Positions 1 to 7,294 of a stretch of 36,719 nucleotides of DNA are shown here, piece after piece. Under the pieces are notes generated by a model that was not told the origin of the DNA, searched no databases, and saw only the letters and a program-made list of their open reading frames with translations. The DNA comes from Trichomonas vaginalis G3 (lineage: Eukaryota > Parabasalia > Trichomonadida > Trichomonadidae). The stretch is taken from contig NC_067206.1 in NCBI RefSeq assembly GCF_026262505.1, forward strand, positions 8,474,878 through 8,511,596, read 5' to 3'. The translations under genes were made by a program, and so were the position numbers. The stretch's first letter is position 1. The number at the start of each line of letters is the position of its first letter.

Positions 1-132
1 TAATTAGCTTTTTTAAAGCTTAATATTTAATAATATTATTATTCAACATTCTTAATAAAATAAGATATATGCTTTATGTCTAATATATGTTTTGTAGAAA
101 TTTCGAGGAAATATCAAGGTTTCAACATCACT

Positions 133-363
133 TCACTTCCACCATTTCGTCTTACGAAAGTTTAATTGTATGATTAAATACTTGGGCCATTCTAATATTT
201 CATCTTTTTGAAATCGATTTTGCTCAATAGGATATGTATTAAAATATTTTTCCAATGCATCCAATAAATTATCCGTGCCATTTATTGATATATCAAGAAA
301 GTCGTTTTGTTTTGTTTCTATCGGGGTAATACGATGTGAAAAGTGACAAAAATATACTATGAT
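133..363 (-). pseudogene. Ubiquitin-specific protease (peptidase C19) fragment, copy 1
   Basis: An open stretch of 76 codons on the minus strand, ending in TGA at 133-135 and with no ATG at its head. The translation contains CHFSHRITPIE, then NDFLDISINGTDNLLDALEKYF, then LEWPKYLIIQLNF. This order matches the middle of USP catalytic domains, where a cysteine-containing strand leads into an E..FLDLSL-type block, a helix ending in ALxxYF, and then the LPKxLIIHLKRF-type strand. The catalytic Cys and His boxes lie outside this piece, so it cannot be active. USPs remove ubiquitin from proteins; here only a relic or captured host-gene fragment is present. It sits at the edge of the hairpin island, and its last codons form one arm of an inverted block repeated at 6256-6278. 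The identification rests on motif order read by eye. Confidence 0.55.
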
Positions 364-382
364 TTATATTTCATTGTATAAT

Positions 383-501
383 AAAGTCGAGAAGGGAGTC
401 CTAACCTTAAGAAAGGGCTCTCTTCTCGACTTTCTGCTGCAATCTCACTCGAATTGCGCGTATATACTGCTTCTTTCATTAGAAGTAGTATATACGCGCA
501 A
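383..501. repeat. Two long hairpins opening the hairpin island, copy 1
   Basis: Hairpin a: arms 383-398 and 418-433 (AAAGTCGAGAAGGGAG against its complement, one mismatch, 19-nt loop). Hairpin b: arms 454-474 and 481-501, 21 bp beginning TTGCGCGTATATACT, one mismatch, 6-nt loop. The linker between them contains GCAATCTCACTC (439-450), which resembles the linker found between the later hairpin pairs. Short frames can be read through this stretch, but they are by-products of the stems. Possible roles are a structured RNA, a cruciform or a transposon end; none can be chosen from sequence alone. Confidence 0.85.
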
Positions 502-686
502 CAATATGCCATGGCAAGTGCACTTGTCGCCACTTTTAATGTTTCTCAAATGCAATGCGGGAAGGAGTGGCAATATAGTACTTGGGTAGTTGTGGAGTTA
601 TGTGTTAGGAGAGGGAACAGGACAAATTTGCCACACGGCACTTTTTTTTAAAAAAAATTAATGGAGCGGAGCGATACTCTGCTGCA
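502..686. other. Spacer between hairpin pair and minisatellite, copy 1
   Basis: No gene is seen. It holds the palindromes CCATGG and CAAGTGCACTTG (near 510-530), and a segment GACAAATTTGCCACACGGCA (621-640) that resembles GACAAATTTATCCCGCACT at 1855-1873, on the far side of the hairpin island. An eight-T, eight-A palindromic run precedes the minisatellite. The equivalent stretches lie at 9645-9827, 18669-18853 and 27694-27878. Confidence 0.6.
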
Positions 687-1465
687 GGAGCCCCAAGGCT
701 CCCAATCATTACGAAAGGGAGCCTCAGGGCTCCTGAGAATCCATCAGCAGAGGCCTTTTCATTTGGCCTCTGCTGATCAAAGATTCGGCGAAGCCATTCT
801 TCGTCTCAGGAGCCCCAAGGCTCCCAATCATTACGAAAGGGAGCCTCAGGGCTCCTGAGAATCCATCAGCAGAGGCCTTTTCATTTGGCCTCTGCTGATC
901 AAAGATTCGGCGAAGCCATTCTTCGTCTCAGGAGCCCCAAGGCTCCCAATCATTACGAAAGGGAGCCTCAGGGCTCCTGAGAATCCATCAGTAGAGGCCT
1001 TTTCATTTGGCCTCTGCTGATCAAAGATTCGGCGAAGCCATTCTTCGTCTCAGGAGCCCCAAGGCTCCCAATCATTACGAAAGGGAGCCTCAGGGCTCCT
1101 GAGAATCCATCAGCAGAGGCCTTTTCATTTGGCCTCTGCTGATCAAAGATTCGGCGAAGCCATTCTTCGTCTCAGGAGCCCCAAGGCTCCCAATCATTAC
1201 GAAAGGGAGCCTCAGGGCTCCTGAGAATCCATCAGTAGAGGCCTTTTCATTTGGCCTCTGCTGATCAAAGATTCGGCGAAGCCATTCTTCGTCTCAGGAG
1301 CCCCAAGGCTCCCAATCATTACGAAAGGGAGCCTCAGGGCTCCTGAGAATCCATCAGTAGAGGCCTTTTCATTTGGCCTCTGCTGATCAAAGATTCGGCG
1401 AAGCCATTCTTCGTCTCAGGAGCCCCAAGGCTCCCAATCATTACGAAAGGGAGCCTCAGGGCTCC
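687..1465. repeat. GC-rich 122-bp minisatellite, 7 main hairpins, copy 1
   Basis: The block GGAGCCCCAAGGCTCCC starts at 687, 809, 931, 1053, 1175, 1297 and 1419, an exact 122-bp period. Each period can form three hairpins. H1 is GGAGCCCCAAGGCTCCC with GGGAGCCTCAGGGCTCC around AATCATTACGAAA (17-bp arms, two mismatches, extended by CTCA/TGAG). H2 is ATCAGCAGAGGCC with GGCCTCTGCTGAT around TTTTCATTT. H3 is CGAAG-CCATT-CTTCG. The last period stops after H1. One H2 stem position alternates C or T in the order C C T C T T. The block is strikingly GC-rich against its AT-rich surroundings. The period is not a multiple of three, so no repeat protein is encoded. Confidence 0.97.
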
Positions 1466-1474
1466 TGAGAAACC

Positions 1475-1769
1475 TCTTTGAGAAGGTTTTCTTTAAGAAA
1501 ACCTTCTCAAAGATGATTGTCAGCATTCACTCAAAATCTACCAAGAGTTTCAAAGTTTCAAATCTATCTGAAATGAAGCTTTGAATCTCTTGTATATCTA
1601 ATTGTAGAGGTACCTTTTCAAAATGTCTTCTATTGATTAAATTTAATCAGTAAAAGTCATTTTGAAAAGGTACATCTCTATAATTGCTATTGAGCATTCA
1701 CTCTTGGAACCTTGGAGCTCTTGTGTAGTGCATGAAAACTCCAAGATTCTAGAATAAAACATATATCAT
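1475..1769. repeat. Four further hairpins closing the island, copy 1
   Basis: H4, 1475-1513: 17-bp perfect stem (TCTTTGAGAAGGTTTTC) with loop TTTAA. H5, arms 1544-1560 and 1574-1590: 17 bp with two mismatches. H6, arms 1600-1624 and 1658-1685: about 25 bp around TACCTTTTCAAAATG, with the perfect palindrome TGATTAAATTTAATCA (1634-1649) in its loop. H7, arms about 1707-1719 and 1757-1769: a weaker stem around CTTGGAG/CTCCAAG. The linker AGCATTCACTC occurs twice (1522-1532, between H4 and H5; 1693-1703, between H6 and H7), giving a pair-linker-pair layout. No coding frame of note is present. Confidence 0.88.
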
Positions 1770-1856
1770 AGACATAATTTCTTCAAATATAATTTAAGGT
1801 TATTTTTTAAAAAATTAGAACAGCGTAATTTAAGGTTATTGAAAAGTGACACTTGA

Positions 1857-2204
1857 CAAATTTATCCCGCACTCTTCAAAAATAAGGAAATTTTGATAAA
1901 TATCCTCATCGCTATTATCATAAAAGATTCAATATCCCTTTCGATATTTAATGACAAATTTGAAAAGGTGTTTGAAATTCTTTCGGATTTTGTTGAATTT
2001 AACCCAAAATTTATTATTAATTGTTTACAAGAAATTTTATTTAACTCTTCTTGTAAAGAAAACTTTGCCAATATTTTGAATGCATTTGAAAATTCCGAGC
2101 TTAGAATATATTTGGATGAATGCGAAGATGAAATCGATCCTGAAATTTTTGACTCTCTCAAAAATATGTATTCAATTTTAAATGAATCTAATTCTCATCA
2201 ATAA
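1857..2204 (+). pseudogene. Coding fragment, helical (ARM-like?) C-terminal piece, copy 1
   Basis: An open frame of 115 codons on the plus strand ending in TAA, with no ATG at its head, so it reads as the 3' end of a longer gene. The translation is rich in Leu, Ile, Phe, Glu and Asn and looks like successive short amphipathic helices, for example FEKVFEILSDFVEFNPKFI and FANILNAFENSELRIYLDE, followed by an acidic stretch ECEDEIDPEIF. That pattern is common in armadillo/HEAT-type or other all-helical proteins of AT-rich protists, but I do not recognise a specific family. A minus-strand frame covering the same bases looks like its shadow. It lies directly after the hairpin island and a 12-bp TGAAAAGTGACA repeat, so it may be a captured host fragment. 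Confidence 0.4.
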
Positions 2205-2735
2205 TAACATATGAATAAAAAATAAATGGATTTAATTTTTTTTATCAGTTTCAATAGATTACAGTTATTTTTATTTTCTACAATATCTCATTACCAAATC
2301 GTTTTAACTCTTTGTATATCAAAGAATAATAATAAGTGACCTGTAATAACCATACTCATAATGGATTAGACCTCAAATTATTTAAAATGTCAATTCAATA
2401 TTATTAAATTACAATTTCTTTTATTCTAATAGATTTTAACTAGCCAATCATGATTACAAATATTGTAGCCTTCATTAACTCATAATATCGAAGAATATAA
2501 CTTATATTCATGGACAATTTGTGATTAATTTCCAATAATATATAAAACCGACTCAAATTAATCATGTTGGCATTAGCGCGCATCGATGCTCAATCTACCT
2601 GTAGTATTATAAGCTTATATTCCTATTTTTCAGCATTAAAATTGTGAATTACGTAATTTTGTCATAGTTTTACGTAATTTTAATTTTTTTTGATAAGAAA
2701 AAAATGACTTTAAGAAAAAACGAGATCACTCATAA
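2205..2735. other. AT-rich stretch without a gene, copy 1
   Basis: No coding signal is seen. It holds a 10-bp inverted repeat TGATTAATTT/AAATTAATCA (2522-2531, 2555-2564), an isolated GC-rich patch with palindromes GCGCGC and GCATCGATGC (2576-2589), and a 12-bp direct repeat TTACGTAATTTT (2649-2660, 2670-2681). Equivalent stretches are 11224-11754, 20247-20777 and 29397-29927. Confidence 0.6.
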
Positions 2736-3270
2736 TCTTTTTCTCAGAAAACTGCAGAGTATACAACAAATGTACTCAAACGTGCATTAAGCACAATACC
2801 TGGTCCCCATTTCGCTCTATGGACCGATAATGGTACAAAAAATAAAGAAAAATTGCAAAAACGTTCCCACTTTTTGAGAGGGATGTTTTGCAAAATAATT
2901 TTATGGACATCTCTGGAAAGTTTCATTTCAGTTTGATAATATATCCAACACCTATATAGAAGAGCCTTGCTGATTTGACCTGAAAGAGCGAAAGTTAGTT
3001 TTTTGATTTGAAAACCCTGCAATTTAATATTGTTAAGGACTCAATGTAGAAATATGATATAATATCATGTAGAGATCAATCATCTTCCAAAAATCTTCTA
3101 TGTATGAAAGAAAAAAATTTGCAAAACGTACCTCTCAAGAAGTGGGAACGTTTTGCACACTCTCGAAAATAAAACACAATTTCATTAATTATTATGCGAA
3201 AGGGGAATTGAACATATTTTTATTCAACCAGATAATCCTCAGGCCAACAGATTTCGCAAAGAGAATTTCC
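2736..3270 (+). pseudogene. Fossil rve-type integrase core, interrupted by a MITE, copy 1
   Basis: Two blocks on the plus strand look like a DDE integrase core. The first, ending near 2853, contains TAEYTTNVLKRAL followed by FALWTDNGTKNKE, the surroundings of the second catalytic Asp. It resembles the corresponding segment of the 353-aa transposase elsewhere in the unit (STANILRKLL, CIWTDNGGEN). The second, around 3195-3270, contains GIEHIFIQPDNPQAN, the segment that precedes the catalytic Glu in this fold. A 304-bp foldback element (2854-3157) lies between them. The relic is short and broken, with a few breaks besides the insertion. It cannot be assigned between a Maverick/Polinton, an LTR element and a plain rve transposon. 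It is older than the foldback insertion, and it predates the tandem amplification because all copies carry it. Confidence 0.5.
2854..3157. mobile_element. 304-bp foldback MITE with 38-39-bp terminal inverted repeats, copy 1
   Basis: The left arm (2854-2892) and right arm (3120-3157) are inverted copies with few mismatches. Each arm is itself a small hairpin: the right arm begins TGCAAAACGT and ends ACGTTTTGCA. The interior encodes nothing I recognise. A small size, no gene and inverted ends fit a non-autonomous DNA transposon. No clean target-site duplication is visible, and no matching transposase can be named. It sits inside the integrase fossil, between its two recognisable blocks, so it inserted there later. 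Confidence 0.65.
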
Positions 3271-3446
3271 CCAAACAGTAAGATTTTTCAAAAAAAAGAA
3301 ATATAATGCGAAGAATTAAGATTAATCACCGAAAAAACAACTGATTTTACTTACTTTAATGATTTTGAAGATATGCAAATTATCAGGAAGAAAGCTCAAT
3401 ATAACAAATAAAATAATATTCTAATTTGCAAGAATGGGTTTAATGA

Positions 3447-3695
3447 CTACGCACAAATACATAGCCTCATACATATCAACAAAGGTCTTGGGTCTCCGAG
3501 GTTCTCAATTTCATCAGAAACCGCTATATGATAACCAAGCTTACTCAGATCTACACATAAATACATAGCCTCATACATATCAACAAAGGTCTCTCTACTC
3601 TTAAGTTCCAATTCCCAAAATTTTATTTTTATATTTATTGGCAAAAGGTAAAAGTTCCAAATTATCGTATCGTTAATTTTTAATTTGCTTTCAAA
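3447..3695 (-). pseudogene. Unidentified coding fragment with internal duplication, copy 1
   Basis: An open minus-strand frame of 82 codons without a clear ATG start. It contains IIWNFYLLPINIKIKFWELEL, RETFVDMYEAMYLCVDL and SKLGYHIAVSDEIENLGDP. The residue mix looks like real protein, but I do not recognise the family. A 34-bp segment encoding the TFVDMYEAMYL part is directly duplicated (3455-3488 and 3559-3592, offset 104 bp). The second copy, in reading direction, falls in another frame and ends the open stretch. This looks like a truncated captured gene piece altered by replication slippage. Confidence 0.35.
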
Positions 3696-4209
3696 TTATA
3701 TTTTTTGTACTTACGTTCAATTTTTATTTTTAATAAATTATTTATATTAAAATTTCGAAATATTCATAAATACATTCAATTCATATAATAATAGTCAATA
3801 TCATCGTTTTGAGAAGATCAGATCCTACACAAAAACCATGGAGAGGATTGTATTTTCAATGTATGCCTCTGGTCGAGCACTAAAAGCAAAAGCTAGACAG
3901 TTTTTAACCTGTATAATAAAAATGTATCATATATCTTTTTGGAAAATAAAAACAAATTTTTATTTATTCAATATTATATAAAAAGGTGTTGATATTGCAG
4001 GTTTTTCAGTATGTTTTCCATCCCAATAAAACTCAATATTAATCGATATATCTGAAAAATACGAGGTGTCAAAGTGGTGAATTTCACCTCACTTCGTTTT
4101 GCTCCATTAAATTGACTCAATTTCATCCCTTTGCTGAGAATTTTTGTATTTGGAGGATAATAATCTAAATAATTCGAAATATTTGTTACAATAACTATCA
4201 GTGCTTGAT
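3696..4209. other. AT-rich stretch without a convincing gene, copy 1
   Basis: The only ATG frame is 47 codons (3838-3981, plus strand) with no recognisable motif. Near 4076-4090 a hairpin-like GGTGAATTTCACC occurs. Its last 12 bases, GAATTTCACCTC (4079-4090), reappear inverted at 6095-6106, on the far side of the pogo-like relic. Equivalent stretches are 12715-13228, 21738-22251 and 30888-31401. Confidence 0.55.
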
Positions 4210-5548
4210 TTAATGTTTGAATTTGATTGCTTCAAATTGCGCAATTTTAAGTAATTCGGCGTCAGATGTTAATTTTTTGCAAGAAGAATTAAATATATAT
4301 GTGGGATTTGGTATTGCGTTTGATGTTTTGTTTGTTAATTCGTTGGATAAGGCTTTATCTGGGTTCCACGGATGAATACCATACTGATGCATTGACTTAA
4401 TCACAAGCATCAATTAAAATTCTTACAATTTTTAACCTTGGTTTTGGGGTATTTGATAAATTATCTTGCTCATATGTGTAAAGCGGAACATATTTTAACC
4501 TGTTATTCTTTGATCTCAAAGATGCTGCACATCCTACATCAAATAACTGGAGAACTACTGTGCAGTAAGCTGGAAATGTCAAGAGTTCAATTCTGAAGAG
4601 ACTCAAAAGTTTGCAAGTAAAATAACTTACTCGGCTGATATGATTATCACCGAATACGATATTATGCTGAGCTGCTGTGATAGCATCAAGACTTGAGCGA
4701 TATCTCTGGATTTCGATAATAAAAGTTAAATTAAAGATATCCCATATCTTCTTTGTCATCCATCCATAAGATTGTCCTGTAAGGAATGCTCTCACGGAGC
4801 GGAGTTCCTGTGAACAATTTTATATTCCTGGAACAATAATAAATGGTTTCATCCGGTATCCTTCAGAATTATATGGGAAGATACTAGTAACAAGCACAAA
4901 TTCATGCTCTTCTTTGGTTAAAGGAGGGTTGCTTTCAGTGCAGATAACTTTGTAACGCTTTGATGAAGCAGAGATGTTTCATAAATACTCCACTTATTCC
5001 ATGGATCAATTCCTGCCGTATACTGAAATTAATGTAAGAAGTTAGCAACTGTTGCTGTGTTACAGTACTTTGCTCGTTTTTCCTCATTTTCTTTTGAGCT
5101 TTTGATCTCAATGTTGAGATCAGAGCAAACTCTGTTTAACCATGATCTTGAGGGGAGATATACTTCTAGCGAAGTAAACAATTCTTTTTCCTCTTGTTGG
5201 AAATTCGTCTGGATGAACAAGGCCAGCTAGATATAAAGCTCTGCTGTATCTATACTCCAGTAATTCGTAGGCAATCTGATAAGCTTCGATTACCTTTTCA
5301 CATGCAAGACCTTTTGCTCTTTGATTGATTTCACCATAAAAATCAAGTAATTCGACCTCTGAAAGATACGATGGTTCTCCACCATTACATGTGGTTGTCC
5401 ATACATTTTCCGCAATTGTATGTCGCAACTCTGCAGTTATTGAATCATCGCGTTCCATGTGAAATTCATCTTTGTTATCAGTGTAGCACTTTTTGTTTAG
5501 TCTTCTTTTGAAGATTTTACGTTGAATACGAGACAAAACTGCTTTTTC
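4210..5548 (-). pseudogene. Broken pogo/Tigger-like (DDE_1) transposase, copy 1
   Basis: The minus strand carries, in the right order but over several frames, the landmarks of a DDE_1/CENP-B-type transposase. About 5150-5450 holds a helix-turn-helix region: GEPSYLSEVELLDFYGEI, then PSRSWLNRVCSDLNIEI. About 4830-4985 holds the central segment EHEFVLVTSIFPYNSEGYR followed by MKPFIIVPG. About 4500-4795 holds SYGWMTKKIWDIF, then VFGDNHISR (second catalytic Asp), then IELLTFPAYCTVVLQLFDVG, the usual LPPHTSHxLQPLDVG block. About 4210-4400 holds YGIHPWNPDKAL near the C-terminus. At least three frame changes separate these pieces, so no active protein is made. This family moves Tc1/mariner-superfamily elements by cut and paste. 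Its terminal repeats were not identified with confidence. Confidence 0.8.
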
Positions 5549-6255
5549 TCAATGAAGTTTACATTTGGCTTTAATGTAATTAAGACTTTTCATGTCACTT
5601 TTTGTAAAGTTCATTTTCGGTACGGAACAAATGCATATATTAATGCATTAATTCTAAATGTAATAAATTTTGTATCTTTGAAAATTTCAAAGTTAAAAAA
5701 AATTGGACTAATATTATTCGTCTTCAAATGTACTATGCAAATTAAAGTTTTTGGGCTATGGATTCTGTGGGATAAGATTATTGAAATTTTGGATGTTCCT
5801 CGAATTGGCCAGAGATTCGAGTGTCAATGCCTTGTTCCATAACATAGTAATTGTGTTTGTGACTGAGCATATTTTTTTCTAAAATATAGAGATTAAAATT
5901 GTAAAAATCTTCATTTAAGGAGTTCCTGTTAAATGATTGTGACTTGATTATATTTGTGTCGTTTTTGGTAGTCTCTTTATTCGATTTTGATGAATTTATG
6001 TTCGAAATTCGGTATTTAACTAATAAGATTCAGAGTAAAACACTGGAAATCGGATATTCTCTATGCCAATGAACTGGACAATCTGTGTGTTTGGGAGGTG
6101 AAATTCCAAATTTTTTTGAAATCCCGAAAATGAAGATCAACCCTTTATTTTTGATTAAGATATTTTACAATTTCAGATTTTTTTGAATACTTTTGATTCG
6201 GTTTTGTTAAAAGCATATCAGCTAACTTGTTTTAAAAATCACATATTTTTATGTG

Positions 6256-6278
6256 GTAAGACGAAATGATGGAAGTGA
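6256..6278 (+). repeat. Outer inverted block A, left copy, unit 1
   Basis: GTAAGACGAAATGATGGAAG, continuing TGA. The same 23 bases occur inverted with one mismatch at 9276-9298, at the start of the next unit, where they are the last seven codons and the stop of the USP fragment. A and its partner lie outside block B and the 453-bp transposon arms, in mirror order. Other left copies: 15275-15297, 24298-24320, 33448-33470. Confidence 0.75.
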
Positions 6279-6664
6279 GGCATATCTCAATATTTTCACC
6301 AGATCTTCAGGCATTTAGCATGGATATATAATTGTTATCATGATTTGTATTTAGTAATATTATTTAATCCAACTTATCAAAGCTAAACAAGATAAGAAAT
6401 GCGTTTTAATTTTTTTTTCAAACAAAATTGAACAAAAAATACACTTAGAAGATATATTTCTTTAAGTTATTTATAGTAATGGAAATAATATGGTATATCT
6501 ATCATTAACATATAAGCAGATCATACCTCTCTTGTGCCATGCAATTATGAATTAAGAATTTTGTAAATTCAACTGTATATAATAATCTTTTAATTGAAAA
6601 ACATCATCAGACCAAGAGATGTTAATCATGTGCATCTAATATAATTGTTTTTGTCTAGTGTTGA

Positions 6665-6689
6665 AAACAGAAATTCATCAAAAGTGACA
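6665..6689 (+). repeat. Inverted block B, left copy, unit 1
   Basis: AAACAGAAATTCATCAAAAG, continuing TGACA. Its inverted partner is at 9044-9066 in this unit (two bases short) and is perfect over 25 bp in later units: 15684-15708 with 18065-18089, 24707-24731 with 27091-27115, 33857-33881 with 36240-36264. It lies 129 bp outside the left transposon arm. Confidence 0.85.
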
Positions 6690-6818
6690 CCTCAGAAAAG
6701 CTATAATATTGAATTTTTGGAACTTTTGATAGAGCACGTTTTTAAATATTAATTAAAGTAAATGTATATTTTGTAAAGATTCTTTTTAATAAAAAATAAA
6801 ATTTTGAAGAAGAACACA

Positions 6819-7271
6819 AAATCTTCTGAAAAATAATATCACATAAACTCATATTATTTTCTAATATATAACTATTTTATATAAAAATCAAATTCAATGA
6901 TCTTAAAAGCGAAGGATAAACCTCAAAATTTACGAATATAATGAGTGGGAATATAATGCTTATCTATCATAAAACCATATGAAATATCAATTTTTGCTTT
7001 ACGCCTAATTTTTGACGACAATTAGCAAAAAATGTTAAATGTTAACACTCAGTCCATTTGAATATGAAAAATAAAATTGACTTTGATTAAATGTTTTTAT
7101 TTATCATGCAATTCTTCTTGCGACCAAAGATTTGAATAAAATTTCAAAAAATAAGATAGCTTAAAAATAATATACGGTAGTGTTTACTAATAGATGAATA
7201 GTATATAAATTCTATTAAAATGGATTTGATCCAAAAAGATATATAAAATTTGATCATAAATAAAATTGTTT
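6819..7271 (+). repeat. Left terminal inverted repeat, transposon copy 1
   Basis: 453 bp, complementary to 8452-8904 with two mismatches. Its inner end lies 23 bp past the transposase stop codon, so it also serves as the 3' flank of the gene. Confidence 0.9.
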
Positions 7272-7294
7272 AGAAGTCATTTAAAATGATGTAA

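Larger units (their letters stand above)
5549..6818. other. AT-rich stretch between pogo relic and transposon, copy 1
   Basis: No coding frame I would defend is present; a 106-codon plus-strand frame at 5522-5842 has no ATG start and a low-complexity translation. The stretch holds one minus-strand AAAAGTGACA (5593-5602) and inverted-repeat blocks A (6256-6278) and B (6665-6689), annotated separately. Equivalent stretches are 14568-15837, 23591-24860 and 32741-34010. Confidence 0.6.

Noticed and set aside
359-858. Small plus-strand proteins of 65-76 codons across the hairpins and the first minisatellite repeats
   Set aside because: They read straight through hairpin arms, overlap each other, and one ends inside the minisatellite, whose 122-bp period changes frame each repeat. 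No motif is visible.
687-1465. CRISPR array
   Set aside because: The period is 122 bp and the whole period repeats. There are no short repeats separated by unique spacers, no cas genes, and the context is eukaryotic transposon DNA.
1862-2161. 99-codon minus-strand frame
   Set aside because: It lies antisense to the more protein-like plus-strand fragment and has a Ser/Ile/Phe-rich composition typical of a shadow.
2744-3306. A 92-codon minus-strand frame and a 68-codon plus-strand frame
   Set aside because: They run across the border between the integrase fossil and the MITE and match neither. They are accidental frames.
3838-3981. 47-codon ATG frame (MERIVFSMYASGRALK...)
   Set aside because: It is short, isolated and without a recognisable domain, and the second half is low-complexity AT-rich sequence.
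5522-5842. 106-codon plus-strand frame
   Set aside because: It has no ATG start, overlaps the end of the pogo-like gene on the other strand, and has a Phe/Ile/Lys-rich low-complexity translation.
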